From the NCBI GenBank assembly GCA_017467605.1, contig JAFUSQ010000036.1, positions 37,560 to 101,559 on the forward strand: a stretch of 64,000 nucleotides of DNA, in the 5' to 3' direction. The translations under genes and the position numbers were made by a program. The notes below the pieces were generated by a model, which saw only the letters and a program-made list of their open reading frames with translations, did no database searches and was not told the origin of the DNA. Shown here one piece after another: positions 16,989 to 24,289 of the stretch (the stretch's first letter is position 1; every line of letters starts with the position of its first letter). Source of the DNA: a bacterium. GTDB lineage: Bacteria; Cyanobacteriota; Vampirovibrionia; Gastranaerophilales; Gastranaerophilaceae.

Positions 16989-17030
16989 ATACGGTTTCGG
17001 AACTCCGTTCCGGAACCGTATGTTATAATT
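16989..17030. terminator. Bidirectional terminator
   Basis: A 15-bp stem with one G-T pair (ATACGGTTTCGGAAC / GTTCCGGAACCGTAT) and a 3-base loop is followed by a T-run on the plus side. It separates the convergent SNF2 helicase and S24 repressor genes. Confidence 0.85.
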
Positions 17031-17685
17031 TTTTTATTACTCCAATTATTTGACCAACAACTCTAAAATCACCATCCTGTTTAATCTCAAACGGTTCATA
17101 TTCTTTATTCAGTGATATGGCTGTCAAAATATTAGGACGTTTTTGGATTTTTTTACAGTAAAGTTCTGAATTATACACAAATGCATATATAACACCATCA
17201 TTTACAAATGTTTTTGATTCATCAACTAAAAGATAATCCCCAGAACTTATTTTATCTTCCATACTATCACCTTTTGCAAATACGATAGAAACGGATTTAG
17301 GATTACCACCTAATTTTCTTATAAAGTTAACATCAAACCCTAATGTATCCGATACAAAATCAGCATTAGGCACAGCACCCGTTCCACAGCTTAATTCTAC
17401 TTCATCCCGTATAGGAATTTGTATTATCTGATTTTCAAGAGGCATTGAAGCATAATCCAAAAATTTAGTCGGAATATTATTTTCTTGAAGATTATCACGT
17501 AGTAAATCAAGTTCTTTTACTGATAACATACTACCTTTTTTCATTCTTTGTCCTAAATTTTGTTTTGTTGTATTTATCAATTTTGCAAAAATTTGTTTTT
17601 CAAAATTCGGTACAATTCGTGAAATTTGCTCATAGCAATATTCTAATGTTAGATTTGTGTCCTTTGTGTAGTTATATCTTGCCAT
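17023..17685 (-). CDS. S24 self-cleaving repressor (LexA/UmuD-type)
   Basis: A 220-residue repressor. A CI-like HTH (QIFAKLINTTKQNLGQRMKK, about 31-66) is joined to an S24 peptidase domain. Ser141 in AKGDSMEDKISSGD and Lys178 in LYCKKI have the 37-residue spacing of the LexA/UmuD dyad. The likely cleavage site is Cys100-Gly101 (LSCGTGA), a Cys-Gly bond as in UmuD. RecA-stimulated cleavage would release the divergent HTH/umuC operon. The start at 17685 has GAGGAAATAAA upstream; the longer frame to 17703 has no ribosome site. Three operator copies lie in the intergenic region. Confidence 0.88.
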   Translation of the reverse strand: MARYNYTKDTNLTLEYCYEQISRIVPNFEKQIFAKLINTTKQNLGQRMKKGSMLSVKELDLLRDNLQENNIPTKFLDYASMPLENQIIQIPIRDEVELSCGTGAVPNADFVSDTLGFDVNFIRKLGGNPKSVSIVFAKGDSMEDKISSGDYLLVDESKTFVNDGVIYAFVYNSELYCKKIQKRPNILTAISLNKEYEPFEIKQDGDFRVVGQIIGVIKKL

Positions 17686-17713
17686 TTTATTTCCTCTTGA
17701 CAATATAAAAATA

Positions 17714-17759
17714 TTTAGTAAACTATTGTATAAGATTAGTTTACTATAAATTTACTAAA
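17714..17759. promoter_or_regulatory. Operator array for the S24 repressor
   Basis: Palindrome TAGTAAACTA (17716-17725) and its inverse TAGTTTACTA (17737-17746) are centred 21 bp apart, two helical turns. A third half-site TTTACTAAA (17751-17759) matches TTTAGTAAA at 17714-17722 in reverse. This is the layout expected for cooperative repressor binding over divergent promoters. Confidence 0.7.
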
Positions 17760-17813
17760 ATTGCAAGTTAATTATATCAGATTAAATCAAAAGAACAAGA
17801 AAGGAGTATCATA

Positions 17814-18200
17814 ATGGGGAAAATAGCAATCAAGTTAAAAGCGGCAAGAGAATCTTTAGGATTTACTGAACAAACATTATCTATGGAATTACAATTAAAA
17901 GGTTATTCTGTAACAAAAGAAGCCATAGAAATGTATGAAAGTGAAGAAATTGAACCACCTGTGTCTTATTTAAAAGCACTTGTTGATATTTTAGATGTAA
18001 GTCCATATTTCTTATTATCAAACGATTCACAGGTTGTTAAAACTATGAGAGAACCAATGGTATTTATACCGTTTTTTGATGAAAACGAAACATCATCTTG
18101 GGAGGCTTATCAAAAGGCACACGAATATCCAACTAAATATGTTGCTATGGCGGCTAACGTATTTGAAAAAATCATGTCTGACGATAAGGAATTAAAATAA
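17814..18200 (+). CDS. XRE-family HTH protein in the umuC operon
   Basis: A 128-residue protein with an N-terminal HTH (IAIKLKAARESLGFTEQTLS, then VTKEAIEMYESEEIEPPVSY). A short C-terminal tail contains VFIPFFDENETSSWEAY. AAGAAAGGAG lies upstream of the ATG. It is the first gene behind the operator array and is followed without gap by the 73-residue gene and umuC. It probably modulates the operon or a second regulon; no more can be said. Confidence 0.75.
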   Translation: MGKIAIKLKAARESLGFTEQTLSMELQLKGYSVTKEAIEMYESEEIEPPVSYLKALVDILDVSPYFLLSNDSQVVKTMREPMVFIPFFDENETSSWEAYQKAHEYPTKYVAMAANVFEKIMSDDKELK

Positions 18201-18421
18201 TGTACGATGCTTTTGGTCATAATATTTCTGCACTTTATTTAATGGTACAGATGCAAAATAGTAATAGAATCGTAAAATTTAAAACTGAAAGCATTGATTC
18301 AGCTATTGGATATTTGCAGTGGCATATTAGGCGTTACAGACGGGGATTATTGCTTGAAATTGCTACTCTGAAAAAATTTTATGATTGGAGAACTAAATCC
18401 GTAAGGTATTCTTATGAGTAA
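18200..18421 (+). CDS. Small umuC-operon protein, unknown
   Basis: A 73-residue basic protein (MYDAFGHNISALYLMVQMQN, ending RTKSVRYSYE). Its ATG overlaps the stop of the HTH gene, and its own end overlaps the umuC start by 8 bases, so all three are translationally coupled. AAGGAATTAAAATA is the ribosome site. It occupies the place of a UmuD- or YolD-like partner but shows no similarity I can name. A partner of the polymerase is an inference from position. Confidence 0.6.
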   Translation: MYDAFGHNISALYLMVQMQNSNRIVKFKTESIDSAIGYLQWHIRRYRRGLLLEIATLKKFYDWRTKSVRYSYE

Positions 18422-19631
18422 ATATATTGCTCTCATAGACTGTGATAGTTTCTTTTGCAGTTGTGAAAGAAAATTAAATCCCGAATTAAATAACAAGCCT
18501 CTTTGTGTTGTATCTTCAGAAAGGGGCTGTGTTATAGCACGGTCAAAAGAAGCTAAAGCTATGGGAATAAAAATGGGTGATCCGTTATTTAAAGCAGTTG
18601 AAGAACACCCAACATGTATTTATATGGTTGCTAATCATTTTAATTATCTGAGTATATCAAAACAGATAATGTATATTCTTAAAGACCTAAGTCCTAATGT
18701 TGAAATCTACTCAATAGATGAGGCTTTTGTTGATGTTACGGGCCTTGTTAAACTTTACAACAGAAATTATTTTCAGTTGGGTAAATATATCCAAAATAAA
18801 ATATGGAATGAAGTCGGTATGCCTGTAAGTATCGGGATAAGCCGTTCAAAAACTCTTGCTAAATTAGCATCCGATAGAGCCAAAACGACAAAAGATAGAG
18901 TTATCTTATTAGGGAAAAAGAAGTCATATCGGTATTTACAAGATGTTGATATATCTGAAATATGGGGTATAGGTGGCAGATTAACAATTCGTTTACATGG
19001 ATTTGGAATAAGGACAGCAGCACAGTTTGTTAAAATGCCTGATAATTTATTAAAAAAGAATTTTGGGATAAACGGTTTAACAACTAAATATGAGTTATTA
19101 GGGAATTATGTTATTCCGATAGTAAATAATCCTCCACCACCAAAATCAATATGTGATACACAATCTTTTTCCGAATTTACATCTGACTATGACTACTTAA
19201 AGAATGAATTGCAGGTGCATATTCATTCTGCTTGTAGGAGATTACGGCAAGCTGGGTGTAAATGTAATAAGATTGGTGTAATTGTTAAAACAAAAGATTT
19301 TAAATGCTATTTTCTTGATGCAGAATTGGAACATCCGACAGATTTTGAACTTGATATTTCAAAAGTAGCTTTCAAGCTCCTTTCATACATGTATGCACCT
19401 GATATTTTGTACCGCAGCATAGGAATATTGTTAGAAGATTTTATTCAGGTTGAAAATCAACAGTTGAACTTGTTTGAGGATCAAACTAAAAAAGAAAAAA
19501 GTGAAAAACTTGGCAGAGCCATAGATAAGTTAGAAGAACGTTTCGGAAGAAACATTGTTCAGGTTGGATTTACAAATAAAGAAGTACCGAATAAGCAAGG
19601 ATTTATGACAGCACCAAAACTTGTGTATTAG
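18414..19631 (+). CDS. umuC: Y-family DNA polymerase, UmuC-like (Pol V catalytic subunit)
   Basis: A 405-residue translesion polymerase. Catalytic acidic residues are in IDCDSFFCSCE (Asp9, Asp11) and SIDEAF (Asp102, Glu103). Phe13/14 gives the steric gate, and GIGGRLTIRLHGFGI-like residues near 185-200 form the helix-hairpin-helix region. A beta-clamp binding motif (QLNLF) is near residue 354. Length agrees with UmuC (about 420). It lies in an operon under the S24 repressor, so it is probably induced by DNA damage. Phage- and plasmid-borne copies of this arrangement are common. Confidence 0.9.
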   Translation: MSKYIALIDCDSFFCSCERKLNPELNNKPLCVVSSERGCVIARSKEAKAMGIKMGDPLFKAVEEHPTCIYMVANHFNYLSISKQIMYILKDLSPNVEIYSIDEAFVDVTGLVKLYNRNYFQLGKYIQNKIWNEVGMPVSIGISRSKTLAKLASDRAKTTKDRVILLGKKKSYRYLQDVDISEIWGIGGRLTIRLHGFGIRTAAQFVKMPDNLLKKNFGINGLTTKYELLGNYVIPIVNNPPPPKSICDTQSFSEFTSDYDYLKNELQVHIHSACRRLRQAGCKCNKIGVIVKTKDFKCYFLDAELEHPTDFELDISKVAFKLLSYMYAPDILYRSIGILLEDFIQVENQQLNLFEDQTKKEKSEKLGRAIDKLEERFGRNIVQVGFTNKEVPNKQGFMTAPKLVY

Positions 19632-19634
19632 TAA

Positions 19635-19698
19635 AATAAGACTACTCGTTGTACGCAGAACTGTTTCATCTGCCAACAGAATAGTCCTATTCCTTTTC
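19635..19698 (+). terminator. Structured 3' region after umuC, terminator-like
   Basis: AATAAGACTA (19635-19644) pairs with TAGTCCTATT (19682-19691) with one mismatch or G-U, enclosing an inner CAGA/TCTG hairpin and followed by CCTTTTC. It probably ends the umuC transcript. It may also form the 3' part of a minus-strand RNA, since it is equally folded on that strand. Confidence 0.55.
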
Positions 19699-19763
19699 TA
19701 TTCATCAAAAACCTTTCAGGAAACAGCAATCCTTAGTCACTCTGCTATTGTTAGTTCCAAATA

Positions 19764-19925
19764 GAACAAAAGAACAATCATAAAATTGTTCTTTCGGCAG
19801 GGTTCCATATTCTACTATACTGTTGTTTGATGGTCTTTGCAGAGAGTGGCACAAACATTAGAATTACCACCATCCGATTGGTTACGGCATTGTCATATCT
19901 CAGACTTCCTGATATTACTATCATT
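19764..19925 (-). ncRNA. Candidate small RNA 1 (about 160 nt)
   Basis: It is defined by a promoter at 19932-19960 and a terminator hairpin at 19769-19794 on the minus strand. It contains the blocks TATCAGGAAGTC and GCCGTAACCAATCG, which recur nearly unchanged in candidate RNA 2 on the other side of the recombinase gene. Local hairpins such as ACCA-atcgga-TGGT can form. A 60-codon frame inside it begins with a TTG in the -35 box and is rejected as a gene. The function is unknown. Signals are seen directly; transcription is inferred. Confidence 0.6.
19769..19794 (-). terminator. Terminator of candidate RNA 1
   Basis: AAAGAACAAT pairs with ATTGTTCTTT (perfect 10 bp, 6-base loop). On the minus strand it is followed by TGTTCTATTT. 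Confidence 0.7.
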
Positions 19926-19931
19926 ACTAAC

Positions 19932-19960
19932 AGTATAAACTTATTTTCTGCAAATCTCAA
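19932..19960 (-). promoter_or_regulatory. Promoter of candidate RNA 1
   Basis: On the minus strand TTGAGA (19955-19960) and TATACT (19932-19937) are spaced by 17 bases. The block ACTTG.GA...GAAAATA...TATAC is shared with the promoters at 21028-21055 and 21276-21304. Confidence 0.7.
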
Positions 19961-20012
19961 GTCCGCACAGAATAATTGTAAAGAAATACGTTACCACATA
20001 AATACATGAAAT

Positions 20013-20079
20013 TTATCAATTGATAATTTCGTTGATTTTTATAAAAACTCATTCTTTTTGAATTTTAATGAGTTTTTAT
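20013..20079. repeat. Two palindromes upstream of the tyrosine recombinase
   Basis: TTATCAATTGATAA (20013-20026) is a perfect 14-bp palindrome. ATAAAAACTCATT (20041-20053) and AATGAGTTTTTAT (20067-20079) form a perfect 13-bp inverted repeat with a 13-base spacer. The second could be a terminator in either direction or, with the first, a recombinase or regulator binding site. The rest of 19961-20235 shows only the GAGG ribosome site of the next gene. Confidence 0.5.
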
Positions 20080-20235
20080 AATATGTCTTAATTGCTTATT
20101 CTGTTTGTGATTGAGGTTAATTCTTACATACTCAAATGCGTCTCTTTGTAACAAAACTCATAGTATTGTGCTGCGTTTTGGAGAAAATAGCGTTAAACTG
20201 TAGACAAAAATTACGTGAAAATTTGAGGTAAAAAA

Positions 20236-20871
20236 ATGGTAAAAAAGAAATCAACTTTTAAACGAATTGATAAAAATACAGGAATTGAATCAGAAATTTC
20301 TACGGCAACAGCAGCCGAACCAATAAAAGACCGTTCTATTATTGAAGGTATTAAAACGGCACTCAATACTAAAAAGACAAGAAAATATTATGCACTTTTT
20401 TGTACGGGGATAAATACGGCTCTTAGGATTTCGGATATATTAAAACTTCGGGTGTCAGATGTTGAAACGGGATACGTCCATACAACAGAAACAAAAACAG
20501 GTAAACGTAAACAGTTCCCGATAAATGACGGATTAAAAGCCGTTTTGGCTAATTACATCAAAGAATTTAAACTTAAAGATAATGATTATTTATTTTTCAG
20601 TAACAGAAAAGACGGAATAAGGAATATCCAATATATTGACCAATCACAGGCTTATAGAAAGCTAAAAGAGGTTGTGGAGAATTTGTACCCTGAAATTCAT
20701 TTTTCAACACATGTACTTAGAAAGACATGTGGTTTTTGGTTATACAATCAAACAAAAGATATAACCCTTGTGATGCACGCACTTAACCATTCTTCTGTTG
20801 CCGTAACAATGAGGTACATCGGATTGACACAAGAAAGTGTTGATAATGCATTTAATGGGTTGAATTTATAA
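20236..20871 (+). CDS. Minimal tyrosine recombinase
   Basis: A 211-residue tyrosine recombinase consisting almost only of the catalytic domain. The active-site set is complete: Arg64 (ALRISDIL), Lys87 (ETKTGK), His159-x-x-Arg162 (HVLRKT), His185 (ALNHSS) and nucleophile Tyr194 (MRYIGL). The N-terminal arm/SAM-like DNA-binding domain of normal integrases is largely missing (only about 40 residues precede the catalytic core). Such short forms occur as resolvases or inversion enzymes on plasmids and phages. TTTGAGGTAAAAAA is the ribosome site. It is flanked on both sides by the candidate minus-strand RNAs, an unusual context. Confidence 0.88.
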   Translation: MVKKKSTFKRIDKNTGIESEISTATAAEPIKDRSIIEGIKTALNTKKTRKYYALFCTGINTALRISDILKLRVSDVETGYVHTTETKTGKRKQFPINDGLKAVLANYIKEFKLKDNDYLFFSNRKDGIRNIQYIDQSQAYRKLKEVVENLYPEIHFSTHVLRKTCGFWLYNQTKDITLVMHALNHSSVAVTMRYIGLTQESVDNAFNGLNL

Positions 20872-20914
20872 AGATTAAAATATCTGTTAAACCATAAAGG
20901 CTATTGCTGACATT

Positions 20915-21021
20915 AAGGGGCTTACAATATTTAATTAACAAGCCTTCGATTGGCTACGGCACTATCTCCCCGTTATAATTTATCATACGGTTACTGACTT
21001 CCTGATACTTGAAATACCATT
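20915..21021 (-). ncRNA. Candidate small RNA 2 (about 105 nt)
   Basis: It starts behind the promoter at 21028-21055 and shares GTATCAGGAAGTC and GCCGTAGCCAATCG with candidate RNA 1. An internal CCGT...ACGG hairpin is possible. A weak terminator (GGCTT/AAGCC around 20919-20944) is the only 3' signal, so the end is approximate. It lies between the recombinase gene and candidate RNA 3. Confidence 0.5.
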
Positions 21022-21027
21022 AACTAC

Positions 21028-21055
21028 GGTATAACATATTTTCAAGATTTCTCAA
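21028..21055 (-). promoter_or_regulatory. Promoter of candidate RNA 2
   Basis: On the minus strand TTGAGA (21050-21055), a 16-base spacer and TATACC (21028-21033). It has the same ACTTGAGA...GAAAATA core as the other two RNA promoters. Confidence 0.6.
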
Positions 21056-21104
21056 GTCTTTGTCCAAAGCGGATAATTGTTAAATAATAAGACTATTGAA
21101 TAAA

Positions 21105-21269
21105 TTTAAAAAGACATGCACTGTTACCATGCATGTCTTTAATACATCTAAACAACCCTTTCGGGATAGTAACTATCTATGGTCCGCTCGTTACTTTTAC
21201 AGATAGATTGCATCCCCTGTTTAGCATTACTGCTTCCAGTGCTGTCCGTAGACCTCGATATTTCTATCT
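21105..21269 (-). ncRNA. Candidate small RNA 3 (about 165 nt)
   Basis: It is bounded by the promoter at 21276-21304 and a strong terminator at 21110-21140. The predicted RNA is rich in helices: GATAG...CTATC closing pairs, GATAG-tta-CTATC, and CCC-GAAA-GGG with a GNRA tetraloop, followed by the terminator. No open reading frame of note lies in it. Primary sequence is less similar to RNAs 1 and 2 than those are to each other, but its promoter is clearly of the same family. Confidence 0.65.
21110..21140 (-). terminator. Terminator of candidate RNA 3
   Basis: AAAGACATGCA (21110-21120) and TGCATGTCTTT (21130-21140) form a perfect 11-bp stem with a 9-base loop. On the minus strand a T-run follows. 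Confidence 0.8.
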
Positions 21270-21275
21270 ATTATA

Positions 21276-21304
21276 AGTATAATGCTATTTTCAGAAAATC
21301 GCAA
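21276..21304 (-). promoter_or_regulatory. Promoter of candidate RNA 3
   Basis: On the minus strand TTGCGA (21299-21304), a 17-base spacer and TATACT (21276-21281). A second possible -10, TATAAT, lies 6 bases further on. Confidence 0.65.
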
Positions 21305-21372
21305 GTGCTTGTGCCAATTCAATACATATTAAACTAGTCCTTAAGGGACTTATATACTTAATTAGCAAAAAT

Positions 21373-21573
21373 TTAAATCAACCCTCTTTGAAAAGATAAA
21401 GACAATAAAAGAATTTTGTCAGTATCTCTCAATCCTTGATCTAAAAGTTTTTCCATTCTTATTCTGTTAGCATCAGTTTTTAAAGTATCTGAAACACCTC
21501 TGATAAAATCAGAGTTATCCCATATTTCTTTTAATTTTTCTTTTAATCTTGTTTCAATATTTGTTTCATTCAT
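21373..21573 (-). CDS. Small protein of 66 residues, paralogue of the next gene
   Basis: An unknown protein (MNETNIETRLKEKLKEIWDN, ending LLSLSFQRGLI). Its core L-K-E-I-W-D-N-S-D-F aligns with LKKIWDQEDF of the frameshifted neighbour at 21579-21810, and both end in hydrophobic strands plus a G-L-I/V tail. The two are therefore tandem copies of one small family. It is the last gene of the long leftward operon. The ribosome site (AAAGGG) is rather far from the ATG. Confidence 0.6.
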   Translation of the reverse strand: MNETNIETRLKEKLKEIWDNSDFIRGVSDTLKTDANRIRMEKLLDQGLRDTDKILLLSLSFQRGLI

Positions 21574-21578
21574 AATTA

Positions 21579-21810
21579 TTAAACTAACCCTTTATCTATT
21601 TTTACAGAATAAGGAATAACATCGGCAGAATCATTCGTACCTGTTTTTATAAGAAAATCGAGCATTTTCTGTAGTTTTATCTTCAGTGTCTAAATATACC
21701 ATAGTACATAATAAAAAATCTTCTTGATCCCAAATTTTCTTCAATCGGTCAAATACTTCTTTGCCTAAATCGGAATATCTTTCTCTATCTAAATATTTAT
21801 AACCTATCAT
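21579..21810 (-). pseudogene. Frameshifted paralogue of the 66-residue protein
   Basis: From the ATG at 21810 the frame reads MIGYKYLDRERYSDLGKEVF, then RLKKIWDQEDFLLCTMVYLD, and stops at 21631 after 59 residues. A +1 frame continues MLDFLIKTGTNDSADVIPYS to a stop at 21579 and restores the alignment with the 66-residue neighbour. The break is at the A-run in GAAAATG (21665-21668). Removing one base gives an uninterrupted gene of about 77 codons. It is a true frameshift, a sequencing error or, less likely, programmed slippage. Confidence 0.65.
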
Positions 21811-21813
21811 AAC

Positions 21814-22449
21814 TTAGTCCTCTTTTGTCGTTATAAATGTTTCATCATCACAGATTAGTGCTGTTAAGTAGCCGTCAGGTTCTATTCCACAGCCTGTATT
21901 TATCCCGATTTTGTCATTATCAACATAGGGAGTATAAAACGGAGTATGCCCGAAGATTACTTTTTGCTTTAGGCAATGCTTATTATAAATAAAATTATCC
22001 CTAATCCATAGTAAATCTGTTTTGTCTTGTTTTTCTAACGGTTTATCAGGTCTTACCCCACCATGGACAAACAGATATTTATCTGTCAAATGATACAATT
22101 TTAGTTTTTTGAAAAAATCCATGTGTTGTTTAAAAATTTCTGTAAAATCTCCATAATCTTGCAAGGTATGGAAACCTCCACAGAAAACCCATTCTTGGAT
22201 ATCTTCTTCTTTTTTTGTTTTGAGAATTTTCAACAGCATATCCTCATGATTTCCACATAAAAATATACAGTTTGTTCCTTTGGATAATTCTATTAACTTG
22301 TTTATAACGGCTTTAGAATTTTCTCCACAATCAATATAATCCCCTAAAAAGATAACTGTATCGTCTTTTTGTGGTTTTAATTTATCTAATAATTTATTCA
22401 GGTGATTAATTTCTCCGTGAATATCACCGATTGCTATTGTTCTCCCCAT
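21814..22449 (-). CDS. PPP-family metallophosphatase (phage lambda-type)
   Basis: A 211-residue phosphatase with all metal-binding motifs: GDIHGEINHL (residues 8-17), GDYIDCGENS, GNHEDM, VHGGVRPD and IFGHTPF. Size and motif order match the bacterial and lambda Ser/Thr-Tyr protein phosphatases and diadenosine tetraphosphatase-like enzymes. The ribosome site is GGGGAATAATT. It follows the 234-residue gene by 2 bases and belongs to the leftward operon with the WG-repeat proteins. A protein-phosphatase role within that system is inferred. Confidence 0.85.
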   Translation of the reverse strand: MGRTIAIGDIHGEINHLNKLLDKLKPQKDDTVIFLGDYIDCGENSKAVINKLIELSKGTNCIFLCGNHEDMLLKILKTKKEEDIQEWVFCGGFHTLQDYGDFTEIFKQHMDFFKKLKLYHLTDKYLFVHGGVRPDKPLEKQDKTDLLWIRDNFIYNKHCLKQKVIFGHTPFYTPYVDNDKIGINTGCGIEPDGYLTALICDDETFITTKED

Positions 22450-22451
22450 AA

Positions 22452-23147
22452 TTATTCCCCATACTTCATTTTTACATATTCATCATATCGTTTTTGATCC
22501 GCATCTGCATACTTTTGCATTGTGCGAATCATATTATTGCAGGTATCGTAGAAATAATTTTTATTAACAAGAATATCAAAAACTGTTTCTACATCCTGAT
22601 TTCTGTAATCCTGTTGAATAAGTCTGATTTTATTATCCCTTACCCACGCAAGCCATTTGAATGGTGAATACTCATCATTTATATAAACTGCATGTTTATT
22701 ACTTTCTAATTTCTCCAAAAATTTAGGAAGATATTTTACAAGCAACTGAGCAACTATCCCCAACTCATTCTTTTTGTCGGGAGAAAATATAGTAGCAATA
22801 TCTGTCCAAAGTTCTTCCCCACGATAAACCTCATCATAATCAACATCATAAAATTCTTTTTCATCTTCCCATTCCATAAATATTTCAAATTCATCAACGG
22901 GTGTGGGTTCATTTTCAGGATATGGAATTTCTTCTTCGGGCAAGTAATATTTGCTATTAAAAAGAACAATGCTCGTTAGCAAATGCAAATCTGTTGCATC
23001 ATAAGTTGATAAATCCTTGATGCTGTATTCAAAATATCCTTGAGTTTTAGCATAATCTTCCCACTGCTCTACGGGCAAATCAGGTCTTTTAGAGTGCCAA
23101 TGGTCGTTTTCATCCTTTTTGTAAAATAATGCGTAGTTGTTATTCAT
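22452..23147 (-). CDS. Unknown acidic protein in the WG-repeat operon
   Basis: A 231-residue protein (MNNNYALFYKKDENDHWHSK). The middle is very acidic (EWEDEKEFYDVDYDEVYRGE) and the C-terminal half helical. No family is recognised. The ATG at 23147 has AAAGGTGATAATT upstream and is preferred over a GTG 9 bases earlier. Only a few bases separate it from the WG-repeat gene before and the phosphatase gene after. It could be an adaptor or immunity-type protein, but nothing in it proves this. Confidence 0.65.
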   Translation of the reverse strand: MNNNYALFYKKDENDHWHSKRPDLPVEQWEDYAKTQGYFEYSIKDLSTYDATDLHLLTSIVLFNSKYYLPEEEIPYPENEPTPVDEFEIFMEWEDEKEFYDVDYDEVYRGEELWTDIATIFSPDKKNELGIVAQLLVKYLPKFLEKLESNKHAVYINDEYSPFKWLAWVRDNKIRLIQQDYRNQDVETVFDILVNKNYFYDTCNNMIRTMQKYADADQKRYDEYVKMKYGE

Positions 23148-23152
23148 AATTA

Positions 23153-24289
23153 TCACCTTTTGTATTTTATATTTTCTATTTCTAACGGTTTCCCAAGGTT
23201 ATCAATATAACCGTATTTACCGTTTTTTAATGCTCCGTTGAAATCGTTTCCATCGTAGAAAAGCCAATCATATTCAAATGGAATCAATACATTTTTATCT
23301 ATATCAATAACTCCAAATTTATTATCTTTTACCATAAGTATTGTATTCCCGCGTGTGTACATAAATCCATTATTTTTGTACCCTGCATCAAACGGTATAA
23401 TAATTTCTCCATCCTGATTTATTAGAGCTTCTTGAAAATCTTCATTCTGAGCCATAGAAACATAAGTTCCGTTATCAAGTTTGTAGAAAGGATCAATGCC
23501 CTGGAATTTTCCTAAAGGTATTTTTATATTGCCAAATCTATCTATGGCACAATATTTAAAATTAATCCTTGCTTGATAATACCCTTCTCCTAATTCAAAA
23601 ATATCATCAAATTCTTGTTCACATACCTGCTTGTTATCCTGATTTATTATGATTACATTGCTTTCATATTTTTTATGGGCAATAAATGTTGGATTATCCG
23701 ATAAAGATATTTCATACATATCTTTACCCTCAGCAAACGGTACCAATTTTTCATAATCATACGGAATAATTTGATTACCTTTATAATCTACCATTCCATA
23801 CAATCTGTCTTTCTCAACAATAGCAAAATCTTTTCCAAGTTTAATATTATTAAATTCAAACGGTAAGATAATTTCATTATTCATGTCAATACAGCCAATT
23901 TTATTGTCTTTTTGTGCAATTAAATAATCATCATTACTCTCACTTGAAATAAATTCATAATCAAAAGGTATAATAACCTCACCTTCAAAGTTAATGACTC
24001 CAAGTTTAGAATTTTTCTCGGCAATAATAAGACGTTTATTTTTGTTTATATATGCTAATGAATCATATAAAAAAGGAATAATAACCTTTTCATCCTTATC
24101 TATTACATACCTTTTGTTATTTCGCTTACATATAAACAAATTTTCATAAATCAACCCTAAACTTTGGTAATGTGGTTTTATTACCCATTTACCTGATTTA
24201 TTTATAGCACCCCATCTGCTGCCAAATTTCACTGCTGCCAAATCTTTGTAAAATGGTTGTACTTCATTAAATATAAAACATTTCTCCAT
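23153..24289 (-). CDS. WG-repeat protein, 378 residues
   Basis: About nine WG/KWG repeats of 40-45 residues fill the protein. Examples are SRWGAINKSGKWVIKPHYQS, KLGVINFEGEVIIPFDYEF, RLYGMVDYKGNQIIPYDYEK and KFGVIDIDKNVLIPFEYDW. The repeat is a beta-rich module that likely forms a propeller or solenoid used for protein binding. There is no signal peptide, so it is cytoplasmic. AGAGGTAAGATA precedes the ATG, which overlaps the end of the 621-residue gene. It is one of three WG proteins encoded in a row, probably parts of one complex. Confidence 0.85.
   Translation of the reverse strand: MEKCFIFNEVQPFYKDLAAVKFGSRWGAINKSGKWVIKPHYQSLGLIYENLFICKRNNKRYVIDKDEKVIIPFLYDSLAYINKNKRLIIAEKNSKLGVINFEGEVIIPFDYEFISSESNDDYLIAQKDNKIGCIDMNNEIILPFEFNNIKLGKDFAIVEKDRLYGMVDYKGNQIIPYDYEKLVPFAEGKDMYEISLSDNPTFIAHKKYESNVIIINQDNKQVCEQEFDDIFELGEGYYQARINFKYCAIDRFGNIKIPLGKFQGIDPFYKLDNGTYVSMAQNEDFQEALINQDGEIIIPFDAGYKNNGFMYTRGNTILMVKDNKFGVIDIDKNVLIPFEYDWLFYDGNDFNGALKNGKYGYIDNLGKPLEIENIKYKR

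Noticed and set aside
19778..19960. 60-codon minus-strand frame upstream of the tyrosine recombinase
   Set aside because: Its TTG start lies in the -35 box of the RNA 1 promoter, it has no ribosome site and its end is the terminator hairpin. The stretch is better explained as a small RNA.
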